Source of the DNA: Nostocoides jenkinsii Ben 74
Lineage (GTDB): Bacteria; Actinomycetota; Actinomycetes; Actinomycetales; Dermatophilaceae
Assembly (NCBI RefSeq): GCF_001046875.1
Contig: NZ_HF571038.1
Coordinates: 282,793 to 346,792, forward strand
Length of the DNA: 64,000 bases
Direction: 5' to 3'
Within the stretch, counting starts at the first letter, position 1, and each line of letters opens with the position of its first letter. Under the pieces are notes generated by a model that saw only the letters and a list, made by a program, of their open reading frames with translations, was not told the origin of the DNA and did no database searches. Made by a program: the position numbers and the translations under genes. This document shows, in pieces, positions 15,408 to 24,774 of the stretch.

Positions 15408-17921
15408 TTAGAGGCCTCGAATCCGGGCGTTCTCCGGGTCGAACAGCGGCGTCGCATCGACGGCGGCCACCGTGACCGGATACAGCTCCTCCATATAGGA
15501 CACGGCCAGCTCGGTGCCGACGACCGCGGACTCCACGGGCAGGAAGGCCATGAGCACATGCTTGCCGAGGCTCGGAGCCGAGCCGGCGGTCGTCACATAG
15601 GGGTGGTGGCCGTGACCATCCGTGAGCGGCTCGCCGCCACGGGTCAGAATCGGCTCGCCGCCGAGCATGTAGCGCTTGACCCCGCTCGCGGACGTGTGGT
15701 TATCGACCGTCATCGAGCACAGAACCGTCGCCGGGGTCTGCCCCGCCTGCGCGGTGATGGCGTCCTTGCCGATGAAGTCCGCGTCCTTGATCTTGGCCCG
15801 CTCCATGCCGGTCTCGGTCAGGGTGCGCTCGGTGTCGAGCTCATACCCATAGGCGCGGTAGCCCTTCTCGATGCGTCCGGTGGTGCCATAAACACCGATC
15901 CCGACCGGGACCAGGCCGTGCTCCGCGCCGGCTTCGAGCAGCTTGGCCCACAACGCCGCGCCGGACTCGAACGGGACATACAGCTCCCAGCCGTATTCAC
16001 CGACATACGAGATCCGCGAGGCGAGGACGGGCAGGATGCCGACCTCGATGTCGCGGCAGGTGCCGAACGCGAAGCCTTCCTTCGAGACGTCTGCGGAGGT
16101 GACCGAGGCCAGGATCTCCTTGGCCTTCGGGCCCCACAGGCCGATGGTCGAGTACGCCGACGTGAGGTCGACGACGGCGGTGCCGCTCGGCATACGGTCC
16201 TTGAACCACTTCAGGTCGGCCATGCCGTGCGCGCCGCCGGTGACGACCCGGAACCGGTCGTGCGCCAGCCGCATCACCGTCAGGTCGGAGCGGAAGCCGC
16301 CGCGCTCGTCGAGGACCGGGGTGTAGATCACGCGGCCGACCTTCACATCGGCCTGCGCGACGATGACCTTCTGCACGCCCTCGAGCGCCCCCGGGCCGAC
16401 GATGTCGAAGATGCAGAACGCGGTGAGGTCGACCAGGCCGGCCGTCTCGCGCATCTGCAGGTGCTCGGCGTTGATGATCGGGCTCCACCAGCGGGCGTCC
16501 CACTCGTGCTCGCGCGGCATGCAGGCGTCGCCGAACTTCTCCACCAGGGCGGCGTTCGACTCATACCAGTGCGGACGTTCCCAGCCGGCGGTCTCATAGA
16601 AGACGGCGCCGAGTTCCTTCTCCGAGGCGTGCATCGGAGACAGTCGTATGCCGCGTGAGCTCGACCATTGCTCGCTCGGGTGGACGATGCCGTAGGTCTT
16701 GTTGAACGACTCATCGGTGCGGGCGCGGATGTGCTCGCGGGTGCGCTGGTGGGGATAGAAGCGCGCGATGTCGGAGTGGCCGAGGTCGATCTCGGGATTG
16801 CCGTGGGTCATCCACTCGGCGACCGCGCGGGCAGTGCCTGGGCCTTCCTTGATCCACACGGCCGCGGCGGACCACAGGCCCTTGACCTCGGGGGTCTCGC
16901 CGAGGAGGGGGAAGCCGTCGGGGGTCAACGACAGGAGGCCGTTGATGGCATAGCGGATCTCGGCGCGCTCGTCACCGAGGAGCTCCGGCATGAGTTCGAG
17001 GGCCTGCTCCAACTGCGGGTCGAAGTCGTCGGAGGTGAAGGGCAACTCGGTGGGGGAGAGCTTCGACTGCTCGATGCTCGGGATCTCCTCGGCGTCCATC
17101 AGGATCGCCCGGTGGGCGTAGGAGCCGACCTCCATGTCGGAGCCGTGCTGGCGCTCGTAGCAGAACGTGTCCATGTCACGCACGATCGGGAACGAGATCT
17201 CACCCGGACGGTCGGCGAGGACCTCGCACGGGCCGACCGAGATCATCTGGTGCACCGCGGGGGTTAGCGGGATGTGTGCGCCGGCCATCTTGGCCAGCTT
17301 CGGGCTCCACACACCGCACGCGATCACAACGGTCTCGGCCTCAATCGTGCCGCCGGTGGTCTCGACGGCCTTGATGACGCCGTCCTCGACCCGCATCCCG
17401 GTGACCTCTACATTGGGCACGACGGTCAACGCGCCGAGCTCCATCGCCTTCTCGCGGAAGATCGTGCCGGCTCGCAGGGAGTCGACGACACCGACGGTCG
17501 GGAACCACGCGGCGCCGATGATCACCGAGGAGTCGAGGAAGGGAACCTTCTCCACGACCTGCTCCGGCGTGACGAGTTCGGCGGGGATGCCCCACGCCTT
17601 GGCGCTGCTCATGCGGCGGCGCAACTCCTCCATCCGCTCCTCGGTGCGGGCGACCTCGAAGCCGCCGGACTCGGTGAAGACGCCGAGTTCCTTGTACTGC
17701 GCCATCGAGTCCTTGGTGATATCCGCGAACTCACGCGAGTGATCCACCGGGAAGAGGAAGTTGCTCGCGTGACCGGTCGAGCCGCCCGGGTTGGGCAGCG
17801 GGCCCTTGTCGATCTGCACGATGTCGCGCCAACCGAGGTTGGCGAGGTGGTAGACGAGGCTGTTTCCGACGATGCCGGCGCCGATGACGACGCAGCGAGC
17901 CGTGGCGGGCACATTGGCCAT
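15408..17921 (-). CDS. Dimethylglycine/sarcosine dehydrogenase-type flavoenzyme (DAO + GcvT)
   Basis: This 837-aa two-part enzyme has an N-terminal FAD oxidoreductase (DAO) with VVIGAGIVGNSL at residues 11-22 and GGSTGHAS at 46-53. The His there (H51) sits where dimethylglycine oxidase binds FAD covalently. A GcvT/aminomethyltransferase half follows from about residue 430. Such enzymes demethylate dimethylglycine or sarcosine and form 5,10-methylene-tetrahydrofolate. The adjoining etfBA suggests a dehydrogenase that reduces ETF and not O2. A 17-bp palindrome shared with the BCCT and betB genes lies 25 nt upstream. Substrate (dimethylglycine versus sarcosine) cannot be decided here. Confidence 0.82.
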   Translation of the reverse strand: MANVPATARCVVIGAGIVGNSLVYHLANLGWRDIVQIDKGPLPNPGGSTGHASNFLFPVDHSREFADITKDSMAQYKELGVFTESGGFEVARTEERMEELRRRMSSAKAWGIPAELVTPEQVVEKVPFLDSSVIIGAAWFPTVGVVDSLRAGTIFREKAMELGALTVVPNVEVTGMRVEDGVIKAVETTGGTIEAETVVIACGVWSPKLAKMAGAHIPLTPAVHQMISVGPCEVLADRPGEISFPIVRDMDTFCYERQHGSDMEVGSYAHRAILMDAEEIPSIEQSKLSPTELPFTSDDFDPQLEQALELMPELLGDERAEIRYAINGLLSLTPDGFPLLGETPEVKGLWSAAAVWIKEGPGTARAVAEWMTHGNPEIDLGHSDIARFYPHQRTREHIRARTDESFNKTYGIVHPSEQWSSSRGIRLSPMHASEKELGAVFYETAGWERPHWYESNAALVEKFGDACMPREHEWDARWWSPIINAEHLQMRETAGLVDLTAFCIFDIVGPGALEGVQKVIVAQADVKVGRVIYTPVLDERGGFRSDLTVMRLAHDRFRVVTGGAHGMADLKWFKDRMPSGTAVVDLTSAYSTIGLWGPKAKEILASVTSADVSKEGFAFGTCRDIEVGILPVLASRISYVGEYGWELYVPFESGAALWAKLLEAGAEHGLVPVGIGVYGTTGRIEKGYRAYGYELDTERTLTETGMERAKIKDADFIGKDAITAQAGQTPATVLCSMTVDNHTSASGVKRYMLGGEPILTRGGEPLTDGHGHHPYVTTAGSAPSLGKHVLMAFLPVESAVVGTELAVSYMEELYPVTVAAVDATPLFDPENARIRGL

Positions 17922-17946
17922 GGGCGGTGCTTCACTTTCTCACATT

Positions 17947-17963
17947 GTTGCGTATGGCGCAAC
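17947..17963 (-). promoter_or_regulatory. Operator-like palindrome, copy 1 of 3 (GTTGC-N7-GCAAC)
   Basis: The sequence GTTGCGTATGGCGCAAC is an inverted repeat with 6-bp arms (GTTGCG/CGCAAC), ending 25 nt before the flavoenzyme start codon at 17921. A further TTGCGC half-site lies just upstream at 17974-17979. The same palindrome with the same N7 spacing precedes the BCCT and betB genes. It is probably the binding site of the IclR-family regulator encoded at 19803-20579. Confidence 0.7.
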
Positions 17964-18026
17964 GCGTCTCGCATTGCGCACCAAGAGTAGCGCGGGGCGG
18001 GTGTCCCGCGCTATCACGGTGGGCTG

Positions 18027-19685
18027 TCAGGATTCGGTGGGCTGCGTCCGGTTCCGGACGATGGCCTCCAACTCCTCGATGTCCTCTTCGAGTTCGTCGA
18101 TCTCGCGACCCTGGGAGCGCAGTGTGGAGCGCAGGCGCGGGCGCAGCGTCGACTCGAAGGGCTCTTCCCGCAGGGACTTCCACAGGGAGACGCACAGCCC
18201 GATGAGGATTATCAGGAACGGGAAGCCGACGATGATGACCCCGGTTTGCAGCGCGCTCAGACCGTTGGCGAAGAGCAGGACAGCGGCGATGGCCCCGGTC
18301 GAGACGCCCCAGAAGATCACCATCAACCGGTTGGGCTCCTCGTGGCCACGCTGGCTGAGCATGCCCATCACGATCGAGGCCGAGTCGGCGCCGGTGATGA
18401 AGAAGATCGCGATGAGGAAGACCGCCAGCGACACCGTGACGGTGGCTAGGGGGAAGGAGCGCAGGGTGCCGAACAGCGTGGTTTCCACACCCGCGTCGAG
18501 CATGGCCTTCATGTCCTTGCCCTCCCGCAGTTGCAGGTCGAAGGCGGCCCCGCCGAGGATGGAGAACCACATAAACGACACGAGGCTCGGGATGAGGATC
18601 ACGAAGACGACGAACTGACGGATCGTGCGGCCCTTGGAGATGCGGGCGATGAACATGCCGACGAAGGGCGTCCACGACACCCACCACGCCCAGTAGAAGA
18701 TCGTCCAGCCGGACAGCCAATCGGCACCGCCGAAGACACCCGTCCGGAAGCTCATCGCCGGGAGTTGGGTCAGGTAGCCACCGATCGATTCGGTGAACGT
18801 CCCGAGGATGAACACCGTCGGGCCCACGACGAAGATGAAGAAGACCAGGAGCGCGGCGGCAATGGCATTGGCGTTGGAGAGCCACTTGATGCCCTTGTCG
18901 ACGCCGGAGACGGCCGAGAGCACGAAGCAGGCGGTCAGGACGGCGATGACGACCGCGGCGGCCACCTTCCCGTAGGGCTGCCGCCCGAAGACGTTGGCGA
19001 GGCCACCGGTGATCTGCAGGGCACCGAGACCCAGCGATGTCGCCGAGCCGAACAGGGTCGCCAGGATGGCGAGGATGTCGATGGTCTTGCCGGCCGGGCC
19101 CTCGACGCGCTTGCCGAGCAGGGGATAGAAGGCGGCCGAGATGAGATTGCCCCGCCCCTTGCGGTAGGCGAAGTAGGCGATCGCGAGGCCGATCACGGCA
19201 TACATCGCCCACGGGTGGAAGCCCCAGTGGAAGAAGGTGTACTCCATCGCCAGGTGCGCGGCCTTGTCCGAGCCTGGCTCGGCCAGCCCCATCGGCGGCG
19301 TATTGAGGTGGGTCAGCGGCTCGGCGACGCCGTAGAACATCAGGCCGATCCCCATGCCGGTGGCGAACATCATGGACACCCAGGAGAACGTCGAGAACTC
19401 CGGCTCCATTTCGTCGGGGCCCAGCTTGATATTTCCGTAGCGGGTAAACGCCAAGAACATCGAGAACACCACAAAGGCGCCGCTGGACAGTACGAAGAAC
19501 CAGCCGAAGTTGCCGGTGATCCAGCCGAGGATCGAGCCACCGGTCTTGGCGAAGCCTTCGCTGTCGATCGCGCCATACAAGAGGAACGCCAGCGCGAGGC
19601 CGGCCGCGACCGCAAAGACCGGGACATCGGTCCGTGGTCGGTGCTCAACCTCTGCTGAACTCTGATCGACGTCGACGGTCGCCAT
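18027..19685 (-). CDS. BCCT-family transporter (glycine betaine/choline/carnitine)
   Basis: The 552-aa protein has the twelve-helix BCCT pattern, with the glycine stretch ATGMGIGLMFYGVAEP (residues 108-123) and the Trp segment WAWWVSWTP at 332-340. The family imports betaine, choline or carnitine with Na+ or H+. The charged cytoplasmic C-terminal tail (EIDELEEDIEELEAIVRN) resembles the osmosensing tails of BetP-type carriers. I chose ATG 19685 because GGGTGGG lies upstream and the upstream palindrome would otherwise be inside the coding region. Context favours uptake for catabolism; a role in osmoprotection is also possible. Confidence 0.9.
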   Translation of the reverse strand: MATVDVDQSSAEVEHRPRTDVPVFAVAAGLALAFLLYGAIDSEGFAKTGGSILGWITGNFGWFFVLSSGAFVVFSMFLAFTRYGNIKLGPDEMEPEFSTFSWVSMMFATGMGIGLMFYGVAEPLTHLNTPPMGLAEPGSDKAAHLAMEYTFFHWGFHPWAMYAVIGLAIAYFAYRKGRGNLISAAFYPLLGKRVEGPAGKTIDILAILATLFGSATSLGLGALQITGGLANVFGRQPYGKVAAAVVIAVLTACFVLSAVSGVDKGIKWLSNANAIAAALLVFFIFVVGPTVFILGTFTESIGGYLTQLPAMSFRTGVFGGADWLSGWTIFYWAWWVSWTPFVGMFIARISKGRTIRQFVVFVILIPSLVSFMWFSILGGAAFDLQLREGKDMKAMLDAGVETTLFGTLRSFPLATVTVSLAVFLIAIFFITGADSASIVMGMLSQRGHEEPNRLMVIFWGVSTGAIAAVLLFANGLSALQTGVIIVGFPFLIILIGLCVSLWKSLREEPFESTLRPRLRSTLRSQGREIDELEEDIEELEAIVRNRTQPTES

Positions 19686-19703
19686 GCCAGGACCCACCCT
19701 TCG

Positions 19704-19720
19704 GTTGCGAACTATGCAAC
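19704..19720 (-). promoter_or_regulatory. Operator-like palindrome, copy 2 of 3 (GTTGC-N7-GCAAC)
   Basis: GTTGCGAACTATGCAAC lies 18 nt upstream of the BCCT start. An extra GCGCAAC half-site follows at 19734-19740, so the GCAAC elements repeat with a 20-bp period, about two helical turns. The matching copies before the flavoenzyme and betB genes make an operator likely. Confidence 0.7.
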
Positions 19721-19802
19721 GCTGCATCTACTAGCGCAACAGCAGTGTGGCGTGCGTCACCATGTGGGTCAAGCATCCGCCTGCAGGCTGGACACCGACG
19801 GG

Positions 19803-20579
19803 TCAGGCGGGCTGATGCCAGCCGAGCCGGCGGGACACCTCGTGCGCCGCCGGGACGAGGACGTCGAGCAGGCCCGCGAGGCGGTCGTCGTCTAGGCGGA
19901 AGGTCGGCCCGGAGAGGCTGAGTGAGTTGGTGATCTCGCCGTGCGCGTTGTGGATCGGGGCCGCGATCGCGGCCAGTCCGTCCTCCAACTCATCGATCGC
20001 CATCGCGTAGCCGTCGCGGCGAACCCGGGCCAGTTCGGCGTCGAGGACGCCGAAGTCGACGATCGTCCTTGAGGTGTATGCCGTGAGGTCGCCGAGCAGG
20101 TCCCGCACCTTCCCCGGGCTCAACTCGCTCAACAGCACCTTGCCATTGCTGGTGGCGTGCAACGGGATTCGCTGCCCGACCCAGTTGTAGGACTGCAGGG
20201 CCGAGGTGCCGGCGACCTGATCGAGATAGAGGGCCTGGGTGTCCGCGAGGACAGCGAGATTGACGGTGAGGCCGGTCTCCTGGGCGAGCCGGCGGCATAC
20301 GGGCCGGGCCTGCTCGACCACATCGAGACCGGCCACGGCGGTGCCGGCAAGGCGGACCAGGCCGATGCCGAGGCGGTACTTGCCGCGGCCCTCGACCTGC
20401 TCGACCAACTCCCACTTCTCCAGCGTGGCGACCAGCCGGCTGGCGGTGCTTTTGTGCACCCCGAGCCGGCGGGCGAGCTCGGTCACGCCGAGCTCGCCCG
20501 CACCGGCCAGGTAGGCGAGAATGGTCGCGGCGCGGTCCACGGACTGGACCGAACCGTCCTTCTCGGGGGCGTCATCCAT
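19803..20579 (-). CDS. IclR-family transcriptional regulator, probable choline/betaine regulator
   Basis: The 258-aa protein has an N-terminal winged helix (ATILAYLAGAGELGVTELAR, then LGVHKSTASRLVATLEKW) and a C-terminal IclR effector domain (residues ~80-250, with TAYTSRTIVDFG and AIAAPIHNAHGEI). IclR proteins bind palindromic operators as dimers of dimers and respond to small catabolites. It is the last gene of the betB-betA-transporter run, 9 nt after the binding-protein gene, and next to the BCCT gene. It is the obvious candidate to bind the three GTTGC-N7-GCAAC sites. Effector and sign of control are not visible. Confidence 0.85.
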   Translation of the reverse strand: MDDAPEKDGSVQSVDRAATILAYLAGAGELGVTELARRLGVHKSTASRLVATLEKWELVEQVEGRGKYRLGIGLVRLAGTAVAGLDVVEQARPVCRRLAQETGLTVNLAVLADTQALYLDQVAGTSALQSYNWVGQRIPLHATSNGKVLLSELSPGKVRDLLGDLTAYTSRTIVDFGVLDAELARVRRDGYAMAIDELEDGLAAIAAPIHNAHGEITNSLSLSGPTFRLDDDRLAGLLDVLVPAAHEVSRRLGWHQPA

Positions 20580-20588
20580 ACCGGACCG

Positions 20589-21590
20589 TCAGCCCAGCCA
20601 GGCCTTGACCTTGTCGGGATTCGCGTCGATCCACTTCTTGGCCGCGGCAGCCGGGTCCATCTTGTCGACCGCGATGTACTTCGCGACGGTGTTCTGGTCC
20701 TCGTTGCTCCACTGGAACTTCTTGACGAAGGCGACGCCGGCGTCGTCCGTCTTTGCCGCCCACTTGGTGGAGAAGATCTTCTCCAGAACCGTGTCGGGGT
20801 AGTCGCAGGCCACCTTGGCTGGGTCGTCCTGGCAGCCGTCGGTGTAGGGCGGGAGCTTCACGGCCTTGAGCGGGACGTCGGCGAAGAGGTACTGCGGCTC
20901 CCAAAAGTAGCCGATGAGCCACTCCTTGTTGGCCTCGGCCTTCTTGAAGGCCTCCAACGAGGCGGCCTCGCCGCCGGAGAAGACGACCTTGAAGTTCAGG
21001 TCGAGGTTCTTGATGATCGCCTCGTCGAACTGAACGTATGAGGGGTCGGAGCCGAGGAACTGGCCTTGGCCACCGGACTCCGACGTCTTGAAGTCGGCGG
21101 CGTACTTGTTGAGGTTCTGGTAGTCCAGGATGTCCGGGTGCGCGGCGGCGAGCCACGGCGGGACATACCAGTGGATGATGCCCTTGTTGCCGTTCGGGCC
21201 GCCGTCCTCGGCCGAGCCGTCGCCGCCCTTGTCCTTCATGAACTTCTTCTCCAGGTCCGGGTGACCCCAGTCCTCGATGACGACATCCACCTCACCGGTG
21301 CCGAAGCCCTGCCAGGAGACGTCCTCCTTCAACTCCTTGTAGTTCACCGTGCAGCCGAGCTTCGACTTGGCGATCTCGCCGACGACGTAGGCGCTCGCCT
21401 CGTAGCTCACCCACGGGTTCACGGCCATATTGATCGTGCCGCACTTGTTGTTGGCCGCGGCCGCCGAGGAGGCGGAGGCATTGGATTGCTCGGCCTTGCT
21501 GATATCGCCGCCGCCGCAGGCGGTCGCGCCGAGCGCTATGGCAGCGAGTGCTGCCAAGGCCCCGATGGGCCGATTTTGTGTCACCTGCAT
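20589..21590 (-). CDS. proX: Glycine betaine/choline ABC transporter substrate-binding lipoprotein
   Basis: The 333-aa protein begins with a lipoprotein signal peptide (GALAALAAIALGATACGGG; lipid-bearing Cys followed by Gly) and belongs to the OpuAC/ProX class. It has INMAVNPWVSYEASAYVVGE at the start of the mature part and later GEVDVVIEDWGHPD. Aromatic residues (several Trp and Tyr) would form the quaternary-ammonium box. ATG 21590 is supported by AAGGAG 5 nt upstream. It follows the permease gene after about 97 nt and precedes iclR by 9 nt. Betaine versus choline specificity is undetermined. Confidence 0.88.
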   Translation of the reverse strand: MQVTQNRPIGALAALAAIALGATACGGGDISKAEQSNASASSAAAANNKCGTINMAVNPWVSYEASAYVVGEIAKSKLGCTVNYKELKEDVSWQGFGTGEVDVVIEDWGHPDLEKKFMKDKGGDGSAEDGGPNGNKGIIHWYVPPWLAAAHPDILDYQNLNKYAADFKTSESGGQGQFLGSDPSYVQFDEAIIKNLDLNFKVVFSGGEAASLEAFKKAEANKEWLIGYFWEPQYLFADVPLKAVKLPPYTDGCQDDPAKVACDYPDTVLEKIFSTKWAAKTDDAGVAFVKKFQWSNEDQNTVAKYIAVDKMDPAAAAKKWIDANPDKVKAWLG

Positions 21591-21687
21591 GAGCGCTCCT
21601 TGTGCGTCGGGTGTGCTGGTGGTCTGGACATTTCGTGGTCCCTGGCTAGGGATGGGGGCAGGGGCGGGGAGATGGCCGGATGGGGAG

Positions 21688-23715
21688 TCATCGCCGCCCC
21701 CGCGGGAGGCTGAGCCACTGCGTCTCCTTGGGAGCCGGTTCGGCGGCGCGGCGCGCGATCCGGTCGAGCAGTATGCCGAGCAACACGATCGTGATGCCCG
21801 CGGCGGCCCCCTTGCCCCATTCCTCGCTGCGCGTGGTGCCAAGGACGACGTCGTAGCCGAGGGCGCCGGCGCCGACCATGCCCGCGATGACGGCCATGGC
21901 CAGCACGAAGAGCAAGCCTTGGTTCGTCGCGAGCACGAGCGAGGCGCGGGCCATCGGCAGCTGCACCTTGCGGATCTGCTGCAGGCGCGAGGCACCGGTT
22001 GAACGGGCGGCCTCCATCGTCGTCGCCGAGACGCCCTTGACGCCGTCGGCGACGAGCTTGATGGCGACGGGCGCGGCATACGCCAAGGCGGCGATGATTC
22101 CGGTGAACCGGGACGGGCCGAACAAGGCCAGCACCGGTACGAGATAGACGAAGGCCGGGATCGTCTGGCCGGCATCGAGGAAGGGACGCACCGCGAGATC
22201 CGTGCGCGGGCTGCGCGCCATGGCCACGCCGACGACGACGGCGATCGCCATACACAAGAGAGTGGCAACCAGCGTCATGGCGAGGGTGATCATCGCGTTG
22301 TGCCACTCGCCGAAGAAGCGGATGCCGGCGAGGCAGGCGAGCGCGGGCACGAACGACTTCCAGCCGCCGAGGACGAAGGCGAGGGCGGCGATCGCCAGGA
22401 AGGCCAGCCACCATGGGGATTCGGCGATGAACGACTGCAGCGGGTTGAGCAGGCCGTAGGTGATGCCGTCCTTGATGCTCCCGGTGAACGGGGAGATGCT
22501 GGAGGTGACCGAATCGACCGCGTGATCGGCCACATTGGCGATCCGTCGGCCGATGCCGCGGTCGGTGAACTCGGCCGCCCAGAACTTCTGGGTCGAGAGC
22601 CACAGTGCGGCCACGGCGGCGAGGCCGCCGCCGACGAGTAGCGCCCGGTGCACCGGCGGTTTGAGGCCACCGCCGCGGGCGATGACATCGGCGCGCTCGC
22701 TCGCGGCCGTCGTGCCGCGGTCGAGCATGATCGCGATGGCGACGATGAGCAGGCCCGGGATCAAGGCCGTGCCCACGTCGTTGATCCGCAGCCCGGCAAG
22801 CACCGGTTTGCCGAGGCCGGGACCGTCGACGAAGGAGGCGATGGTTGCCATCGAGAGCGCGGCCATCGTGGTCTGGTTCAGGCCGACGATGATGGTGCGC
22901 TTGGCGATCGGCAATTGCACCGTCCGCAGGCGCTGCCACCGAGTCTGGCCGAGGGAGTCGGCGACCTCGATCATCGTCGCCGGCACCGACCGGATGCCGT
23001 GGGCGGCGATCCGGATGAGGGGCGGAACGGCATACAGCATCGTGGCGACGACCGCGGAGGCGGCGCCGATGCCGAAGAAGAGGACGATGGGCAGGAGGTA
23101 GACGAAAGTCGGCATCGTCTGGAGCAGATCGAGGACCGGCTCGATGACCCCATTCGCGCGCTTCTTCGTGCCCGCGAGAATCCCCAGCGGCAGGCCGATG
23201 ACGACGCAGATGAGGACCGAGACGCCGACGATGATCAGCAGATCCATCGAGTCGCTCCAGTAGCCGAAGAGGCCGAAGGAGACGAAGGTGCCCAGGGTCA
23301 GCAGCGCGATCCGCCAGTTGGCGAGGGCATAGCCGAGCCAGGTCGCCACCGCGGTGACCCCGAGCCAGCCGATGCGCGGGACGGGGCGGGGTTCGGCCGG
23401 GATCGAGATGAGCCGCTGCAGCCAGGTCACCATCGAGCGGAAAGCATCGGCGAGCGCACCCGTGATCCGCATCAGCGGGTTGGTGTCGCGGCCCGCGAGC
23501 ATGTGGTCACGGAAATCGTTGAGCGCGTTCATGACCGACGTCTTGTCGCGGCCGAGCAGGACCAAGGTGTCGTGGCCGCGGGTGAAGAGCCACACCACGA
23601 ACCACACCAGCAGGATCACCAGGGCTGGCTGCCAGCGCGGCCGCGGGTCGATGGCCGGCGGGGCGGCGGCGGCCCGCCCGCGGCGGGTGACCCCGGGGCT
23701 GGTCGTGGTCGTCAT
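21688..23715 (-). CDS. proW: Glycine betaine/choline ABC transporter permease, two fused permease domains
   Basis: The 675-aa protein carries two BPD_transp_1 permease modules in one chain. The first EAA-type loop is around residues 239-275 ([20 protein letters not shown]) and the second has [20 protein letters not shown]. An isolated N-terminal helix (residues 31-45) precedes the first module. Fusion means a single polypeptide can supply both halves of the pore with the ATPase dimer. ATG 23715 overlaps the ATPase gene stop by 4 nt. ProW is normally about 300 aa with one such domain, so this is a duplicated-fused form. Confidence 0.9.
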   Translation of the reverse strand: MTTTTSPGVTRRGRAAAAPPAIDPRPRWQPALVILLVWFVVWLFTRGHDTLVLLGRDKTSVMNALNDFRDHMLAGRDTNPLMRITGALADAFRSMVTWLQRLISIPAEPRPVPRIGWLGVTAVATWLGYALANWRIALLTLGTFVSFGLFGYWSDSMDLLIIVGVSVLICVVIGLPLGILAGTKKRANGVIEPVLDLLQTMPTFVYLLPIVLFFGIGAASAVVATMLYAVPPLIRIAAHGIRSVPATMIEVADSLGQTRWQRLRTVQLPIAKRTIIVGLNQTTMAALSMATIASFVDGPGLGKPVLAGLRINDVGTALIPGLLIVAIAIMLDRGTTAASERADVIARGGGLKPPVHRALLVGGGLAAVAALWLSTQKFWAAEFTDRGIGRRIANVADHAVDSVTSSISPFTGSIKDGITYGLLNPLQSFIAESPWWLAFLAIAALAFVLGGWKSFVPALACLAGIRFFGEWHNAMITLAMTLVATLLCMAIAVVVGVAMARSPRTDLAVRPFLDAGQTIPAFVYLVPVLALFGPSRFTGIIAALAYAAPVAIKLVADGVKGVSATTMEAARSTGASRLQQIRKVQLPMARASLVLATNQGLLFVLAMAVIAGMVGAGALGYDVVLGTTRSEEWGKGAAAGITIVLLGILLDRIARRAAEPAPKETQWLSLPRGRR

Positions 23716-24761
23716 TCGTGATCCTGCTCGGCGACGACGACCCGCAGGATGTCTTCGTCGTCGACGACCCCGACGAAACTGCCGGCATCGTCGACGACCC
23801 GCACGACGCCTTGGTGCGCTAGGACGGTGCGAGCGGCTGTCCGCACGATGGTCGACTGGTTGAGGGTCGGTGCGCCGACGCCTTCTAGGTCGGAGGACGG
23901 CGGCCGCATGACCCACCGCAGGGTGAGCACGTGCGCCTTGTTGACGTCGGCGACGAAGTCACGCACATAGTCGTCGGCCGGGGCGCCGATGATTTCGTCG
24001 GGCTGGCCGATCTGGACGATCTCGCCGTCACGCATGATCAGGATGCGGTCGCCGAGTTTGAGGGCCTCGTCGAGGTCGTGGGTGATGAACACCATCGTCT
24101 TGCCGACTTCGTCGTGCAGGCGGATGACTTCCTTTTGCATGTCGCGGCGGATCAGCGGGTCGAGGGCGCTGAAGGGTTCGTCGAACATCAGGACGGCCGG
24201 GTCGCCGGCCAGGGCGCGGGCCAGGCCGACGCGCTGCTGCATGCCGCCGGAGAGCTGGTCGGGGAAGTTCTGCTCGTAACCCGACAACCCGACGAGGTTG
24301 ATCATGTTCTGGGCGCGGGCTCGGCGGTTCGTCTTGTTGTCGCCGCGAATCTCCAGGCCGAAGGCGACATTGTCGATGACCTTGCGGTGGGGGAGCAGCC
24401 CGAAGTGCTGGAAGACCATCGAGATCTTGTCGCGGCGGACCTGGCGCAGAGCCGCGTCGTCCATCGCGGTGAGTTCCTGTCCGTCGAGGACGACCGTCCC
24501 GGCGGTCGGCTCGATGAGCCGGGTGAGCAGACGGACGAGCGTCGACTTGCCGGAGCCGGAAAGGCCCATCACGACGAAGACCTCGCCCGGGGCGACATCG
24601 AAGCTCACATCCCGCACGCCGATGACATGCCCGGACTTGCGCTGGAGCTCGGCCCGCGACAGCGCGGCGTCCGGGGTGCCGATGAGGCGTTCGGCCTTGG
24701 GGCCGAAGATCTTCCACAATCCGCGGACCTGCAAGGCGGAGGAGTCGGCGGGCGTCGTCAT
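23712..24761 (-). CDS. proV: Glycine betaine/choline ABC transporter ATPase with CBS domain
   Basis: The 349-aa ATPase has Walker [10 protein letters not shown] (66-74), the signature LSGGMQQR (170-177) and Walker B VLMFDEP (190-196). A C-terminal CBS region of about 70 aa follows ([20 protein letters not shown]), as in OpuA/ProV where it senses ionic strength or nucleotides. The N-terminal 50 residues match ProV ([13 protein letters not shown]). It starts 13 nt after betA and overlaps the permease gene by 4 nt, so the importer is co-expressed with the oxidation enzymes. Confidence 0.93.
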   Translation of the reverse strand: MTTPADSSALQVRGLWKIFGPKAERLIGTPDAALSRAELQRKSGHVIGVRDVSFDVAPGEVFVVMGLSGSGKSTLVRLLTRLIEPTAGTVVLDGQELTAMDDAALRQVRRDKISMVFQHFGLLPHRKVIDNVAFGLEIRGDNKTNRRARAQNMINLVGLSGYEQNFPDQLSGGMQQRVGLARALAGDPAVLMFDEPFSALDPLIRRDMQKEVIRLHDEVGKTMVFITHDLDEALKLGDRILIMRDGEIVQIGQPDEIIGAPADDYVRDFVADVNKAHVLTLRWVMRPPSSDLEGVGAPTLNQSTIVRTAARTVLAHQGVVRVVDDAGSFVGVVDDEDILRVVVAEQDHE

Positions 24762-24774
24762 GTCGTGACTCCGA

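Noticed and set aside
14382..16658. Plus-strand open frame of 758 codons opposite etfBA and the flavoenzyme
   Set aside because: It spans several clear minus-strand genes and shows only composition-driven Arg/Gly/Asp-rich sequence.
17922..18026. Glycine riboswitch before the dimethylglycine/sarcosine-type gene
   Set aside because: The interval is about 100 nt and is explained by the palindromic operator; no glycine aptamer core is visible.
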